Shown: positions 1-11,805, numbered from the stretch's first letter. The stretch is 64,000 nucleotides of DNA from Poa pratensis (GCA_947311845.1 CAMZMU010000111.1:15462630-15526629), one strand, 5' to 3'. Program-made: numbers and translations. Notes: a model not told the origin generated them from the letters alone.

Positions 1-271
1 GCCACTACCGCTGGCGGGCACTGTCTTGCGTCCGCCAGTGGTACGTTAAGTACCGCTGGCGGGCATGTGTTGTGCCCGCCAGCGGTAGTTTGCGCCGCCT
101 CCTACCAGATTTCTACTCCTACCGCTGGCGGGCGGTCCTAGTGTCCGCCAGCGATACGTCCAGAACCAGTGGCGGACACGAAAACCCGCCCGCCCGCGGT
201 CGTAGCGCTGGCGTACGAAACTGTTGTCCGCCAGCGGTACGCTGGTGGCTATAAGCCTTTTCCTACTAGTG
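1..271. mobile_element. End of a CACTA (En/Spm) DNA transposon, rest outside window
   Basis: The segment ends in CCTACTAGTG (262-271), the reverse complement of a CACTAGTAGG terminus, preceded by sequence that reads GGAAAAGGCTTATAGCC inward. It is packed with subterminal repeats in both orientations: TACCGCTGGCGGGC at about 6, 51 and 120, and the inverse CCGCCAGCGGTA at about 78 and 229. Such direct and inverted subterminal arrays are the transposase-binding regions of CACTA elements. The other end and the 3-bp target duplication lie outside the window, so completeness cannot be judged. Confidence 0.75.
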
Positions 272-599
272 GATCATCCACGTCGCTAGCTAGTATCAAT
301 ATGTTATCTTGCAATCAATTCTTCTGCTGACTGGTCCGTGCAAAAATATATCCTTCTCATAGATAAATCGAAGTAATGCTCCTCCTCACTAGACTTCCCT
401 GCCAAAAGTATACACCTACGATCATTTTTGCTCAGTTTCATCGATGTAGACCGGGAGTGAAATGCATGTACCGTCCCTGAACTGGCTGGCTATGTCTACA
501 ACATAGAAAATGCATCAATTTGGTCCTTAATCTTGCAATACATGTCCACGTGCGGTCCTGCTACGATTGACTACTGTAGTTCTCTGACCTGGTGTCGGA
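272..599. other. Intergenic, nothing recognised
   Basis: AT/GC-mixed sequence without a supported open frame, terminal repeat or RNA gene. Confidence 0.5.
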
Positions 600-1345
600 T
601 CTAGCCCACATCTCGTTCCCAGCGATGAAATATTCCGATGAATATGGTCCCCGATACTTCTTTCTGTGGGCCAGCGTATGCGGGTGGGTGCGCCGGTGTT
701 CGAGACGACTATCACCATGCTATCCAACACCAGCAAGACTCCATGCTCAGCGCGTGTTGTACTCTTCCTGGACTTGCTCCGCACGGGAAGTCTCCATTCT
801 GGTCACGCCGCGCGTCCGAGGATGGCACAACCTCCACGTCAAGCACTGAGCCACGGCCGTCCAGGGACCTCCGCCTCCTCCATGCGCGACCGGGCGCTCG
901 TGGACAGCACAACAAGCGGCGACGGGGGATGGTCGTGTTCTCCGCCGTCTCTGGGGACCTTCGTCACAGCTTCTGCGTCAGCCACGGCCGCAAGCCCATG
1001 TCGCTCAGCGCGTTCGACGACCAAGCCTCGAGGATCTTCGCCAGTTGCGAGGGCTTTCCCAATGAGTGCGGCTTAGGTATCTGGGACGTCGCCACCAGCG
1101 AGCAGACCGCTCTTCTACTAAAGCGTGCCTCGTTCCCAAGAGAAACAACTGGTCCATCGACATGCTGATTTCCGGGACAAGAGTGTGGCGTGGTTGTGGT
1201 CCGACGCCGGCACGGCCACGTCGCTCGAGGACAATCGCGGTCCACGCCATCAGTCCATCACCATGGAGGACGAGCAGTACCTCTGTGTCATCAACCACTA
1301 CGACGACCTTGGGCCCGATCCAGTGCCACGTCAGCGAAATATGAT
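600..1345 (+). pseudogene. GC-rich coding-like relic, unidentified
   Basis: Overlapping open stretches occur in several plus-strand frames (638-1168 and 1125-1682). The most protein-like part is about 1185-1330, with residues such as VAWLWSDAG, ITMEDEQYLC and VINHYDDLG. This has a faint look of plant F-box/DUF295-type C-terminal regions, but the match is a recollection only. No intact gene, clear start or splice pattern is visible. It may be a degraded host gene fragment or chance openness from high GC. Confidence 0.25.
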
Positions 1346-1626
1346 GGTTACTCGTAGCGAGGACCGTATGTGGACCTATAGAGCGAGATTAGGGACCGTA
1401 TTGGTGCATTGTGTAAGTTTAAGGACTGTTTTAGACATAGCCAACAAGTTCATGGACTGTAGATGCATTTCACTCTGTAGACCAGCCCTGTGCAAGCGAA
1501 AAGGCTACCTGACGCGCTCGTGGGTGGATAAAAAAAAAAGTCGTGATCGATTGCATATGGCTGTAACCTGTAAGCAGCAAATATTGCTGAAGCACAAAGC
1601 TGATCAATTGCTCCTGATACGTGCTC

Positions 1627-1875
1627 CACCACATCAAATTAAGCTAGCTGGGTCAAACAGGCAAGGTCGATCAAGATTCTAGTACGTGCGTATGGTGCGT
1701 TAGTGCTTGCGCATGGGCGGCGCCGCGGCGGACCACCGGTGACGGCGAGGTCGTAACTGGACGCTGACACGGGTGCGCGGCCGGTGATGATGGGAAGCGC
1801 GCGGGGGCACACCACATCAAATTAAGCTAGCTGGGTCAAACAGGCGAGGTCGATCAAGATTCTAGTACGTGCGTA
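1627..1875. repeat. 66-bp direct repeat separated by 117 bp
   Basis: The 66-bp sequence at 1627-1692 recurs at 1810-1875 with about one difference. The 117-bp spacer is GC-rich and unlike its flanks. This pattern fits a short local duplication with filler DNA at a repaired break; no terminal inverted repeats mark the spacer as a transposon. Confidence 0.8.
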
Positions 1876-2032
1876 GAGTGGCAAGACTTTATTGTAGGAT
1901 TTATGAAAAAAAAATCAAACACATGTTCCCATATTAGAAAATAGCGATGGATGAAAACTACACCTGCATTACGCTAGCCCTGAATGGTAAACTTTTCCAA
2001 GGATCGATTGCACACCAACTTCTAATCCCTGA

Positions 2033-2343
2033 GGTCCTGTTTGTTTCTAGAGTTTTTGTGGGATTGGTGAGGATAATACTCTAGTGGATTGGGTGAAACC
2101 CCAAACTTCAAAACATCGTTTGTTTCTAGTGTATTGGACAGGTTTTATCCCCACCTTTCCCCACAAATCCCCAAACTCTAGTTTATTTTTTCTCAATCCC
2201 CTAGGGGGGTTCAATACACTACCCCTACCTAGTGGATTGATCCCCAATCCCCTAGTGGATTGGGTGAAGTTTGGGGTTTCACCCAATCCACTAGAGGATT
2301 ATCTCCACCAATCCCCACAAAAACTCTAGAAACAAACAGGGCC
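2033..2343. mobile_element. PIF/Harbinger-like MITE, 311 bp
   Basis: Long terminal inverted repeats (about 70 bp) run from GGTCCTGTTTGTTTCTAGAG inward and from CTCTAGAAACAAACAGGGCC outward. A 3-bp target duplication TGA lies at 2030-2032 and 2344-2346. There is no coding capacity. Three-base duplications and GG-starting ends fit the PIF/Harbinger superfamily. Its right half is copied again at about 2723-2842 by the tandem duplication described separately. Confidence 0.8.
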
Positions 2344-3226
2344 TGAATGGTTAGGTCAAAACGGCTCTAACCATGTTCAAGCGCAAGGCGACACTCCAAC
2401 TTGACAGGCGAGCTAGACCCGAAAGCAACTGGCGATCGATCTATTCGGTTCGACCGAAGCAATTCCCGTCGCTCCCCATGTGAGCAACCGATCGAGCTTC
2501 CATCAATCACGGTCTCCTTAATCTCCAACCATCATACCCTAAGTATATCTCACACATAACTGCTCGATCTACTCCGACACGATAATCATCGTGATTGATA
2601 ACTAAAGGCTAAATGACAGCGCTAGCGTCGGCAGCGCGGCGCTACCAGGGTTTCGGTTACCGGCCGATATTTCGCGGTTACCGGCCGGTAACCGATTTAT
2701 CGCCCCCCCCCCCCCCCCCCCCCCTACCTAGTGGATTGATCCCCAATCCCCTAGTGGATTGGGTGAAGTTTGGGGTTTCACCCAATCCACTAGAGGATTA
2801 TCTCCACCAATCCCCACAAAAACTCTAGAAACAAACAGGGCCTGAATGGTTAGGTCAAAACGGCTCTAACCATGTTCAAGCGCAAGGCGACACTCCAACT
2901 TGACAGGCGAGCTAGACCCGAAAGCAACTGGCGATCGATCTATTCGGTTCGACCGAAGCAATTTCCGTCGCTCCCCATGTGAGCAACCGATCGAGCTTCC
3001 ATCAATCACGGTCTCCTTAATCTCCAACCATCATACCCTAAGTATATCTCACACATAACTGCTCGATCTACTCCGACACGATAATCATCGTGATTGATAA
3101 CTAAAGGCTAAATGACAGCGCTAGCGTCGGCAGCGCGGCGCTACCAGGGTTTCGGTTACCGGCCGATATTTCGCGGTTACCGGCCGGTAACCGGATTTAT
3201 CGCCCCCCCCCCCCCCCCCCCCCCCC
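2222..3226. repeat. Tandem duplication, 499-bp period, joined at poly-C
   Basis: The block from about 2222 to 2724 is repeated at about 2721-3226 with an offset of 499 bases and only a few differences. The first copy ends in a run of 22 C (2703-2724) inside a hAT element and joins directly to CCCCTACCTAG inside the MITE. The second copy continues past a 24-C run (3203-3226) into the rest of the hAT element. The shared CCCC at the joint suggests slippage or template switching at the C run. Confidence 0.9.
2646..2724. mobile_element. Truncated hAT MITE end (duplicate copy)
   Basis: This starts with the same CAGGGTTTCGGTTACCGG terminus as the complete element at 3145-3449 and stops in the poly-C run. 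It was created by the 499-bp tandem duplication, not by separate insertion, because the flanking GGCGCTAC is copied with it. Confidence 0.85.
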
Positions 3227-3449
3227 GCTCCCCCCGGTAATTTTGTTTGTCGGAAGAAAAATCCCGGAATAGTCAAATTTGGACCAAATTCGTGCTTCAA
3301 AATTTTGAATTTGAATGTTTTTTCGACGTTCTATGTTTAAATCCTAAATTCGGGCCGAAATTTTGGGCCGGTAACCGGCCGGTATTTTCCGGTAACCCGG
3401 AAATATCGGCCCCCTCCGGAATTTTTTTGAACCGGTAACCAAAACCTTG
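3145..3449. mobile_element. hAT-type MITE, 305 bp
   Basis: The ends are CAGGGTTTCGGTTACCGG and, reversed, CAAGGTTTTGGTTACCGG. An exact 8-bp target duplication GGCGCTAC lies at 3137-3144 and 3450-3457, the size made by hAT transposases. The interior is rich in GGTAACCGG-type inverted motifs and holds a 24-base C run. No transposase is encoded, so it is non-autonomous. Confidence 0.9.
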
Positions 3450-3457
3450 GGCGCTAC

Positions 3458-4556
3458 ATGCATTTATATCTCACTTGGTTGCAAAGTCCTTTCCTAAACC
3501 CGGGCGGGCGCTCTCAAGGTTGCGGTTGGTGACTTGCTCGCGATTGCGACTTGCCTTGTAGTACTGCTGCCTGCCACGCGCCGCTGTCCCGAACCCAAAG
3601 TTGCTTTGCTTGCTTCAAGGAGAAGAACATGCCATGCGGCGAGACCATGCCATACCGCCGGCCGGCCGTTGCGGTGCTCGATCGGCCAAGTTCAGCGGCG
3701 CACGTACGTAGTAACAGGCCGGTGGTCGGTGGACCACCTCGATCGCCGGCCCGCACTTTGATGATCATCCGAGGGCTCGGCATAGGATTCCCTGACGACC
3801 AGCCCTGGGCCGCCCGGGCCATTGACACTTTGAGAGCAGCTGATAGTATCTTTCCCGAAAAGCGTTGCTGGTGGCCTGGACCTGGACTGGATCAGTGGAG
3901 CCCACTCGCATGCCTGTGTCCTTGTTGCTGTGCTGAAGGAGGCTTTTGCACCAAGAACAAGTTTGGAATCCTGCACCGCCAAGCACAAGCAGTTCATTTG
4001 CACATAATAGCTGGCTGATCGATCTGGTGGAGGTTAAAGATCTGTCGGGTGGACGCAAATGCATGTGGACGGTTTCAGTTGTGCAGAGGGAAAAGGAAGC
4101 TGATGATCGATCTGGCTCACAGGCTTGTTGACTGACGCTTGACCGCCGACTTTCGCACTGCACTACAGATGCCCCAAGCTATATACGTATATGCGCCCCT
4201 GGCAGGCAGGCCGTGCGTACGTACCTGTCAAATTATTGCGGTGATGATGCTCACTGACAGGCCGGTGAGTTATATCGCTCAAACTTCAAACACAAGCATA
4301 TCATGTGTCCAATTGTCCATTGCGCGAGCTTCTCGCACTAGCTACCTCTCGTGTCTTTTGTTTATGTTTACAGTTCTTAGGACCACCATATGACCGATTT
4401 TTGATTAGGGAGGAATGATGTGTTGTTTATGCTGTCACTAATGACTGATTTGTGATGCCAAACTGTCCTATTATTGGCTTAAACTTTTGTGCATGTGACT
4501 AGCTCGCTAGGAGTAGTAGGTAGTGATCTCATCCGGGGACCACGCAATCTAGGAGT
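3458..4556. other. Intergenic, nothing recognised
   Basis: Short overlapping open frames (for example 3551-4018 plus and 3765-4163 minus) show no recognisable motif and contradict one another in frame. No terminal repeats or RNA genes were seen. Confidence 0.5.
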
Positions 4557-4565
4557 AAGCAGTCT

Positions 4566-5938
4566 TTTTTTTTTAAGGGAGTCTCTGGATATATTAATCA
4601 AGAAAACCGAGATTACACGAATCATCCAGAAACAGCACAGCTGTACTACAAATTACAGAGAGGCCCCTACAAAATTCTAAATTACAAACAGGTCCCTGGC
4701 ACCATCTCCGTCTCGCAGCTTCCGCCACTGCTCGATCCGCCATCTTCGCCATCGCGCCACCAGAGAGAAGATCGAGGACGACGAGAGCAGTAACTGTGCC
4801 GCCGGCACGAACCTGTAGAGGAAGAATCCTCGTTGGAATCGCCGCAATAGCCACCCGTCGCGGACGGCGGGATCTGAACTCCGGTGAGGCCACATCGGCG
4901 GGGGACACACCCCGATTCGTTCCGACTGTCAGGCCACCAGCTCCGATCGAAACCGGCAAGCAAGCCTGCAAGCAACCTTGGAAGAACAGCTGCAAATCCC
5001 GACCTTCTCCAGCTCCGAGATCCACCGCTCTGCACTGCCCCTCACCCTCGCCACCACGGCCAGTCAGAAGGGGAAGCAGAGAAGCAAGAATCAACAAACC
5101 AGAGAGGGCATATGGATGCTTATTGAAACGAGCTGTCGCCCAGCACCTCCACTCCATCTTCCTCCTCGGAAGCTTCGTCGAGATGCAGCGCCACCACCAT
5201 CCAGTACCGCACCAGAGCACTGGAAAAGCACTCGTAAAGCAGGGGAAAGACGGCCACCGATGCAGCCAAAGCTCCACGTCCGCCCAACCTTTCTCCCCTC
5301 GCCGCCATGGCCGGCCAGGAGATTGGAGAGCAGACGAAGATCTCGACGTCGCCGGTAGCCGCGCGGATTGAAGAGGGAGTTGGTAGCTCGCCGCATCATC
5401 CTCCCCCCGTTCCCCTCGCCTCCACGGCCGGCCGGAAGAGGAGGAACAGATGAAGAAAACGAAGCCGACCTACACCCGGCGTCGCGCACCGCCAGGGCAG
5501 AAAGACTCCCGGCGCCTCCAGGACCCCGCATCAGCGCTTGAACCATCACCTTCCCCTCGCCTCCACGGCCGGCCAGAAGGGGATGGGGAAACGCAGAGGC
5601 TGCGAGGTAGAGGAAGCAGAGCCCGACCATCTTATCTGAGGATGTGGTGGCCGCCGCCGCCACCGACCGGAGCTCCGACCAGAGGAGCTTCGCGCACAGA
5701 GGACGAACCCTAGAACCAGGATCTGGTCGCCACGATCCACAGCTCCACATCCGGGCACGAGACCCACTACCGGCATAAAGCCAAACCAACAAGAACTCCT
5801 AGTATATATACTACAGCGGCCACCGCCTCACCTCAGCTGCTCACCGACGGCAGCGCCGCCGGAGAGAGCCTCGGCTCGGCCCAGAAAAGTCGAGAGCTCT
5901 CCCAACTACTGTAGCTAGGAGAGAGAGAGGAAGAGGGG
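4566..5938 (-). mobile_element. Non-autonomous non-LTR retroelement, 1.37 kb
   Basis: A T run at 4566-4574 is the poly-A tail of a minus-strand element. A 9-bp target duplication AAGCAGTCT lies at 4557-4565 and 5939-5947. The GC-rich body contains a motif repeated at about 5046, 5298, 5416 and 5551; on the minus strand it reads as peptide-like LLAGRGGEG units. Minus-strand open frames at 4594-5277 and 5091-5792 show no reverse transcriptase or other known domain. The element therefore depends on an enzyme supplied elsewhere, or is an internally deleted LINE. Confidence 0.75.
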
Positions 5939-5947
5939 AAGCAGTCT

Positions 5948-6573
5948 AATTCTAAGCAGACGAAAAGTTAATTACCAAACAACTGGTTTCATTATTCTAT
6001 TTATTATTATTATTATATCCGGTACACTGTAGTGTTTAGACAAAGAGCCAGCGACTTGCTCATTCTTGGCAACACGTATTACCGATGACCCTAAAATTTG
6101 GTAGCGAGTAGTACCGGTCACCAGGGCGTGAAGCCAATTAGCCAAACATAGGCCAACAACGTTAGCAATCACCGAAAGATGGAGAGCAGCAACCACTAGC
6201 AATTAGCATGCATGGAAACGTTGATTTCACAGGAAGCTTAATAGGTGGATGGAGTACAATGTGTCCCAAAAGGATCTTAGATAGCATCTCACTTTAGGGC
6301 CCTGGCTAGAAATGCCTAGATGATTAGGCGGTACTACTCTTCCGATGATCGATCGATGTGACTGGATCGTCCAGCTTTCACCAATCACCACACCTCGGAT
6401 CCTCTCCAGGCCGCACTAGCTAGCCAGGTCGATCAGTACTCATCGTTGTTACAGGTGGTCCACTGGCCGCATGGACACTTGCATTCTGCGCTTTGGCGAG
6501 CTTCGGTACGTTGTAACTTGAAGCAACGGGAAATTAAAGTTATCTTTCCTTCCTTGATGCAGCCAAGAAATCC
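5948..6573. other. Intergenic, nothing recognised
   Basis: Contains a short ATT/TTA microsatellite near 5995-6015 and no supported gene or element. Confidence 0.5.
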
Positions 6574-6582
6574 CATGTAATT

Positions 6583-9249
6583 GGGGTGTTCTGAAGGATG
6601 AGATCATTGCAGCGGTAAAGGATTTCTTCCATACAGGGCTGATGCCAGAGGGAGCAAATGACACGACTATTGTTTTGATCCCAAAGGCCGAGGATCCTGA
6701 GACATTGGCACAATTTCGTCCAATCAGCCTATGCAACGTAATTTATAAAATGGTGTCCAAATGTCTTGTGAATAGCCTTCGCCCCCTTATGGACGATATC
6801 ATTTCGGAGGAACAAAGTGCTTTCGTACCTGGGCGTTTGATTACAGATAATGCCTTGCTTGCATTTGAGTGCATACACCATATTCAACAGGAAAAAGATC
6901 CGGAGAAAGGCTTTTGTGCTTATAAGTTAGACCTCTCGAAGGCGTATGACCGTGTAGATTGGGTTTTCTTGGAGCAGATGATGATGAAGTTGGGTTTCGC
7001 TCACCAATGGGTGCAATGGATCATGTGTTGCGTCACCTCGGTGAGATATGCTGTCAAATTCAATGGGACCCTTCTAGAATCATTTGCACCGTCGCGTGGG
7101 CTTCGGCAAGGTGACCCTCTCTCCCCGTTCCTATTCCTTTTTGTGGCTGACGGTTTATCAGCTTTGTTGAAAAAGGGCAAAGATATAAATATGGTGGAAC
7201 CGGTTAAAGTAAGCCACCGAGCCCCAGGAGTCTCACAGCAAGCACAATATGTGAATGAGGTCATCGATGCTTATGCATTAGCTACAGGCCAACTTATAAA
7301 CCGAGCCAAATGCTCCATTATGTTTGGGCCTCGTTGCCCTGAAATGACATGTATGGAGGTTAAACAGATTCTGCAAGTTCAGGCTGACGAGTTCGAGGAC
7401 AAATACCTCGGGCTTCCGAGGAAACTTTGATCAAGGCAATTGCACAGGCCATACCAACATATATCATGGGTATTTTCAAATTGCCTATGGTGGTTTGTGA
7501 TGATCTGACACGAATGATCAGGAACTACTGGTGGGGCTCAAACCAGGGAAAAAGGAAAACCCATTGGATCTCGTGGGACAAAATAACCATGGCTAAGTCG
7601 CATGGAGGGCTAGGTTTCAGAAATTTCAGAATTTTCAACCAGGCACTCTTAGCTCGACAAGCTTGGCGGCTTCTGACTAAACCAAATAGTCTATGTGCAA
7701 GAGTCCTAAAGGCCAAATACTTCCCGAATGGCATGATGCAGGATACAGTGTTCTCAGCCAACGCATCCCCATCTTGGCAAGGTGTCCAACATGGCCTTGA
7801 AATGTTAAAAAAGGGCTTGCTGTGGCGGGTTGGTGATGGTGCGCAGATTCGCATATGGCGCGACCCGTGGATACCACGTCCGAACTCCTATAGGCCAATC
7901 TCTTTGCAGGGGAATGTCGCCTTCGTCGTGTCTCCGCCCTCCTGGATGAGCATGGTGACTGGAATATGCAGCTGCTCCACCGTTATTTCCTGCAGGCGGA
8001 CGTCGATGTTATCCTGCAAATTAAACTGAACTCACGTCGTTCCGAGGACGTGTTGGCGTGGGCACCGACGACGACTGGCGTCTTTTCCGTAAGGAGCGCG
8101 TACTGGCTCGACATGGACGAGCTGAGCCAGCCTAATCTTGGCGCCACGAGCAGGGCACCGAATGGCCGGAGGGCCATTTGGAAGGCACTTTGGGGATGCC
8201 CTGCCTCCCCTAAGGTACGCGTTTTTGCCTGGAAACTAGCTACGGATTCTCTGGCTACTTGGGAAAATAAAAAGAAGAGAAAGATGGAAGTGACTGATAC
8301 ATGTGTTATATGTGGGGTGGAACGGGAGTGCACATATCACACCTTCTGCAGGTGTCCCATGGCGAGGAGCTTATGGCAAGTGATGACGGAGACCTGGCCT
8401 CTCCCAGAGCTAGAATCATTATCGTCCAGTGATAGCGAATGACTGCTGCACCTCTTGGATGGGAAGGAGGAGACGATCAGGGTCATGATCCTTATGACTC
8501 TATGGAGGATCTGGCACTGCCGCAATGAAGTTATACATCTGAAGCCAGCGCCAACCATCGAAAACTCCAAGCGCTTCTTATGCAGCTATTTGGAATCCAT
8601 CCTCATGATCAAACAATCCCCTCATGCGGATCCAGTTAAAGGGAAGACAGTGGCTTTTTGGGGAACTGCTGCAAAGCCAAAGGAGAAGAGTGTACTGACG
8701 GAAGGAAGGACTCAACGAAGAAGCCACCAGATGGATATGTGAAGCTAAACGTGGACGGTTCGTTCTGCGCAGCATCAGGTACAGGAGGCTTAGGGGTGGT
8801 GATTCGCGATGATGCAGGCTCGGTTATCGTATCTGCATGCCGATTCCTACCCTCGTGTCGGTGTCCTCTAGAAGCGGAGCTTGAAGCTTGCCGTGAAGGT
8901 GTGACCTTGGCCCTGAACTGGTCCAACCGACCCTGTATGGTTGAGATGGACTGTTCTGAAGCAGTGAAGATGATCAGCTCAGGTGAACACGACCGTTCAC
9001 CATTCACCTGCTTAGTTCAGGAGATCAAACACCTAATGGCATCAAGGAGCAGTTTGGACATTGTTTCAATTAGTAGAGTTCAGAATTCTGTAAGCCACAT
9101 GCTGGCAAACCTTGGTCGAGCTGAGTCTATGACTCAAACTTGGCCGGGCTCAGGCCCTGATGACGTTATGGTGGTCTGTCGTAATGAGTGTAATTTGGAT
9201 ACTTAAGTAATATATTTTTCCTTTTCGCAAAAAAAAAAAAAAAAAATCG
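6583..9249 (+). mobile_element. 5'-truncated L1-type LINE
   Basis: A poly-A tail ends at about 9246 and a 9-bp target duplication CATGTAATT lies at 6574-6582 and 9250-9258. The element begins abruptly inside the reverse transcriptase domain of ORF2, the usual result of incomplete target-primed reverse transcription. Domain order is reverse transcriptase, zinc-binding zf-RVT, then RNase H, as in plant L1 lineages. ORF1 and the endonuclease are missing. Confidence 0.93.
6585..9206 (+). pseudogene. LINE ORF2 remnant (RT, zf-RVT, RNase H)
   Basis: Frame 6585-7430 contains reverse transcriptase blocks LIPKAEDP, FRPISLCNVIYKM, QSAFVPGRLITDN, YKLDLSKAYDRVDW and RGLRQGDPLSPF. The catalytic (F/Y)ADD block that should follow is gone: the frame jumps near 7236 from the preceding block to QQAQYVNEV. 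A second deletion near 7417 shifts the frame. The next pieces are 7427-8029 (IPTYIMGIFKLP) and 7966-8442, a zinc-binding region with CVICGVERECTYHTFCRCP. A tether follows at 8455-8657 (LWRIWHCRNEVIH), then RNase H at 8658-9206 with LNVDGSFCAASG and VEMDCSEAV. It cannot encode active enzyme. Confidence 0.93.
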
Positions 9250-9258
9250 CATGTAATT

Positions 9259-11169
9259 CACAGTTGAAAGTTAAACCTTTGCCTCGGATCATTTCGTAAC
9301 TTACTAGAGTACCCAACTTATTCAAAAGAGTTCGTACTATCTTCCCAAACAAGCCCGAAATGTCGGTCCGATATATAGGTTGATGTTGAAGAAACAAGCT
9401 ATTGGCAAATATACAGCGGCCTTTTCTCGCCCCATCACAAGTTTCTACAACTAGGACATGTCTCATTCGAGCTTTTGTCGATCGACGACGTCGGAGCCGT
9501 AATCCTTGTGGTTGCACGCCGAAGTAACGCCCTCCCTTGCTCGCCGATCACCGTGCTACGTTTGGCCGGCGCGCCACAGCTAGTGCGAGGCAGCGGCCGC
9601 CGGAATGCTAGCTGAAGCGTACACGCCGTCGGCTAATAATCTGATCTCGAGACGAAGTCGCCGTCGGCTGATTAGAGCGCGCGGATGCGATCGGTGCGCG
9701 TGCACCAGTTGTGGACAAGAAGTCAAGATCGGCATCGCGAGCCAGTCGGCGTCAGATACAGCGTTCCGACCTCGTACGGACATGCATGCTGCGGCGGATC
9801 TGAGCTGAACCGAGCGAGCACATGCATGCATGCAGCTGCAGATAACATGCACCACCGGCGGCGACGGCGACACCCGTGTAAATGCGGCGGGGCAGAGCCG
9901 GCGTGCGCTGGACCACGCCGTACTTACGCGCGCCGGTTGCCGCTAGACATGGACCGTTACGTGAGACGTACAGGGGAACGGATCGTGGTGGTTGCGCGCC
10001 GGCGAGCTAGGGTCCCGCTCCCGCCGCGCGTACGTCGTTCGTGATTACGGCGTCGGGACGTTTTGTTTAGTTCCAGGACGGAGACATCAGACAAGAGAGA
10101 GAGGGAGGAGGGATCTACTCGTAGTAGCTATCAAGGCACAGTGCCAACGTCCCAACCCCCGTTGTCGCCTTCCTCCCTGGAATTCCAGCTCCCGATCAGC
10201 AGTCGCCGTTACGCCACGAATCGAATCGATCGTCCATGTGATCGCCGGCATGGCGTGATGGAGCCTACGATAGGCATCGTGTCGGTTGATATGTGGTAAA
10301 GCCTTCTATAGCTAGGCGGCAGTTAGCTGATGGTTTAGTTTGGGAGTGGAGTTGGGGAAACGCTTTTTCTCACGTGCTCGTGCTGGCTCTCCTCAGTTCT
10401 CGGGCGCACTGGAGACCGCGCCGCGTTCAGTGCGCGTGGGGAGCTTTCTGGAGTGGTACTGTGGATTAGATGAGCATCCTATATATGATGATCATCAGGA
10501 ATTCAGGTCCTCTTGCTGTGGAGTTTTTGTTTTTGATATCCACCTCTCGCTTTTGAGGTAGGCTCGACCTGAGTTTAATTTAAGGTTCTTTTCCCTTTGT
10601 ACGATTGGACATAGCACGCTAATTAACATGATCCCAGCAACCCTTACCACAGAGAGGTAGCCATGCATGATGGCCATGTTATTAGTGATCGGAAAGTGCC
10701 GTCAGCTTTCATCAGACGGTGCTAATTGACGAACGACAAATCATGGTCAAGTGCACCATCACTGCATGCTATTAGCTAGCTTTGACCTAATCCTCGATCG
10801 TAGCTCTCGGCGACATGTAGCGTGTCTTGCGGCGCACACTACAGTGCACTGCACACTCGGAGTCAGTCGCTTCCGTTGCACGTACTACGTGTCTACGTTA
10901 GTTGATCTCCCCGGCCGGCCGTTCCTTTGGAAACCATCAACGTTGCTCTCCCACCAGCAAAGCAACACGCACATCTCATTCTCTCCAAAGGATCGGAGCA
11001 TTCATACATGGGGTTTGAATAGTGATGGGCACTTGGCACTTGCCGACGTGTTTTGCTAAGTGCAAGTGCGACCTAACTCCCGGCTAGAGAATCCAAATCA
11101 CCAGCCATGTTGAAGTTGAACGGTGATCCTGGAATGAGACCACGGAATGGTGGATGTAATATTCCCACA
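9259..11169. other. Intergenic, nothing recognised
   Basis: The GC-rich stretch 9480-10280 has chance open frames in several registers but no conserved motif. No inverted terminal repeats, tRNA or rRNA were seen. Confidence 0.5.
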
Positions 11170-11171
11170 TA

Positions 11172-11332
11172 CTCCCTCCGTTTTTTAATATAAGATGTTT
11201 TAGCTTTTGTCCACATGCACATGCACACAAATATATGTAGACATATTTTTGTGTGCATGTTCACTCATTTTAGTGTGGATATAGACAACATGTGTACCAC
11301 CTAAAACATCTTATATTAAAAAACGGAGGGAG
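11172..11332. mobile_element. Stowaway (Tc1/Mariner) MITE, 161 bp
   Basis: Terminal inverted repeats CTCCCTCCGTTTTTTAATAT and its complement are nearly perfect over about 30 bases. The target duplication TA lies at 11170-11171 and 11333-11334. The central part forms a second inverted pair, so the whole element can fold into one hairpin. Confidence 0.95.
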
Positions 11333-11384
11333 TATATGGCACCAGTGACACTGACATGAGTACACTAGTGGAAACAGGGCCACT

Positions 11385-11578
11385 GGTCCCGGGTCGTAAG
11401 GGCCTCTAGTACCGGGTGTCCACCCGGGACTAGCAAGGCGACACTAGAGGCCCCCCTCTAGTACCGGGTCCGTTACGACCCGGAACAACAGGCTCCCACG
11501 TGGCCGCCGAGGCGCGGGCGTGGTGGAGGACCTCTAGTCCCGATTGGTCATACGACCCGGGACCAAGGACCTCACACG
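11385..11578. repeat. CACTA left subterminal repeats
   Basis: Repeated units of the form CTAGTACCGGGT or CTAGTCCCG, followed by the inverse ACCCGGGACTAG/CGGAAC, occur about every 60-70 bases. They match the arrangement at the right end and are the expected binding sites for the element's own DNA-binding protein. Confidence 0.8.
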
Positions 11579-11805
11579 TGGCAGCCTGTAATTTTTTGTT
11601 TTTCCTCCCAATTTAATATTGAAATGGTGCAAAAAAATATGCGTTTAATTAATTAAAAACAGAAACTACATATAACATATCAAAATGTTCATAAATAAAA
11701 ATATGTTCACGTCTATCCGGTTACATGGAGGTGCTCATAACCGGGACTAGAGCCCGTCTATTCGATTACACGTGTGTGGAGATCATAACCGGGACTAGAG
11801 CCCGT

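Noticed and set aside
638..1682. Plus-strand ORFs as an intact gene
   Set aside because: No consistent frame, start or splice pattern; kept only as a low-confidence relic.
4594..5792. Minus-strand ORFs of 227 and 233 codons as host genes
   Set aside because: They lie wholly inside a retroelement with target duplications and poly-A tail and show no domain.
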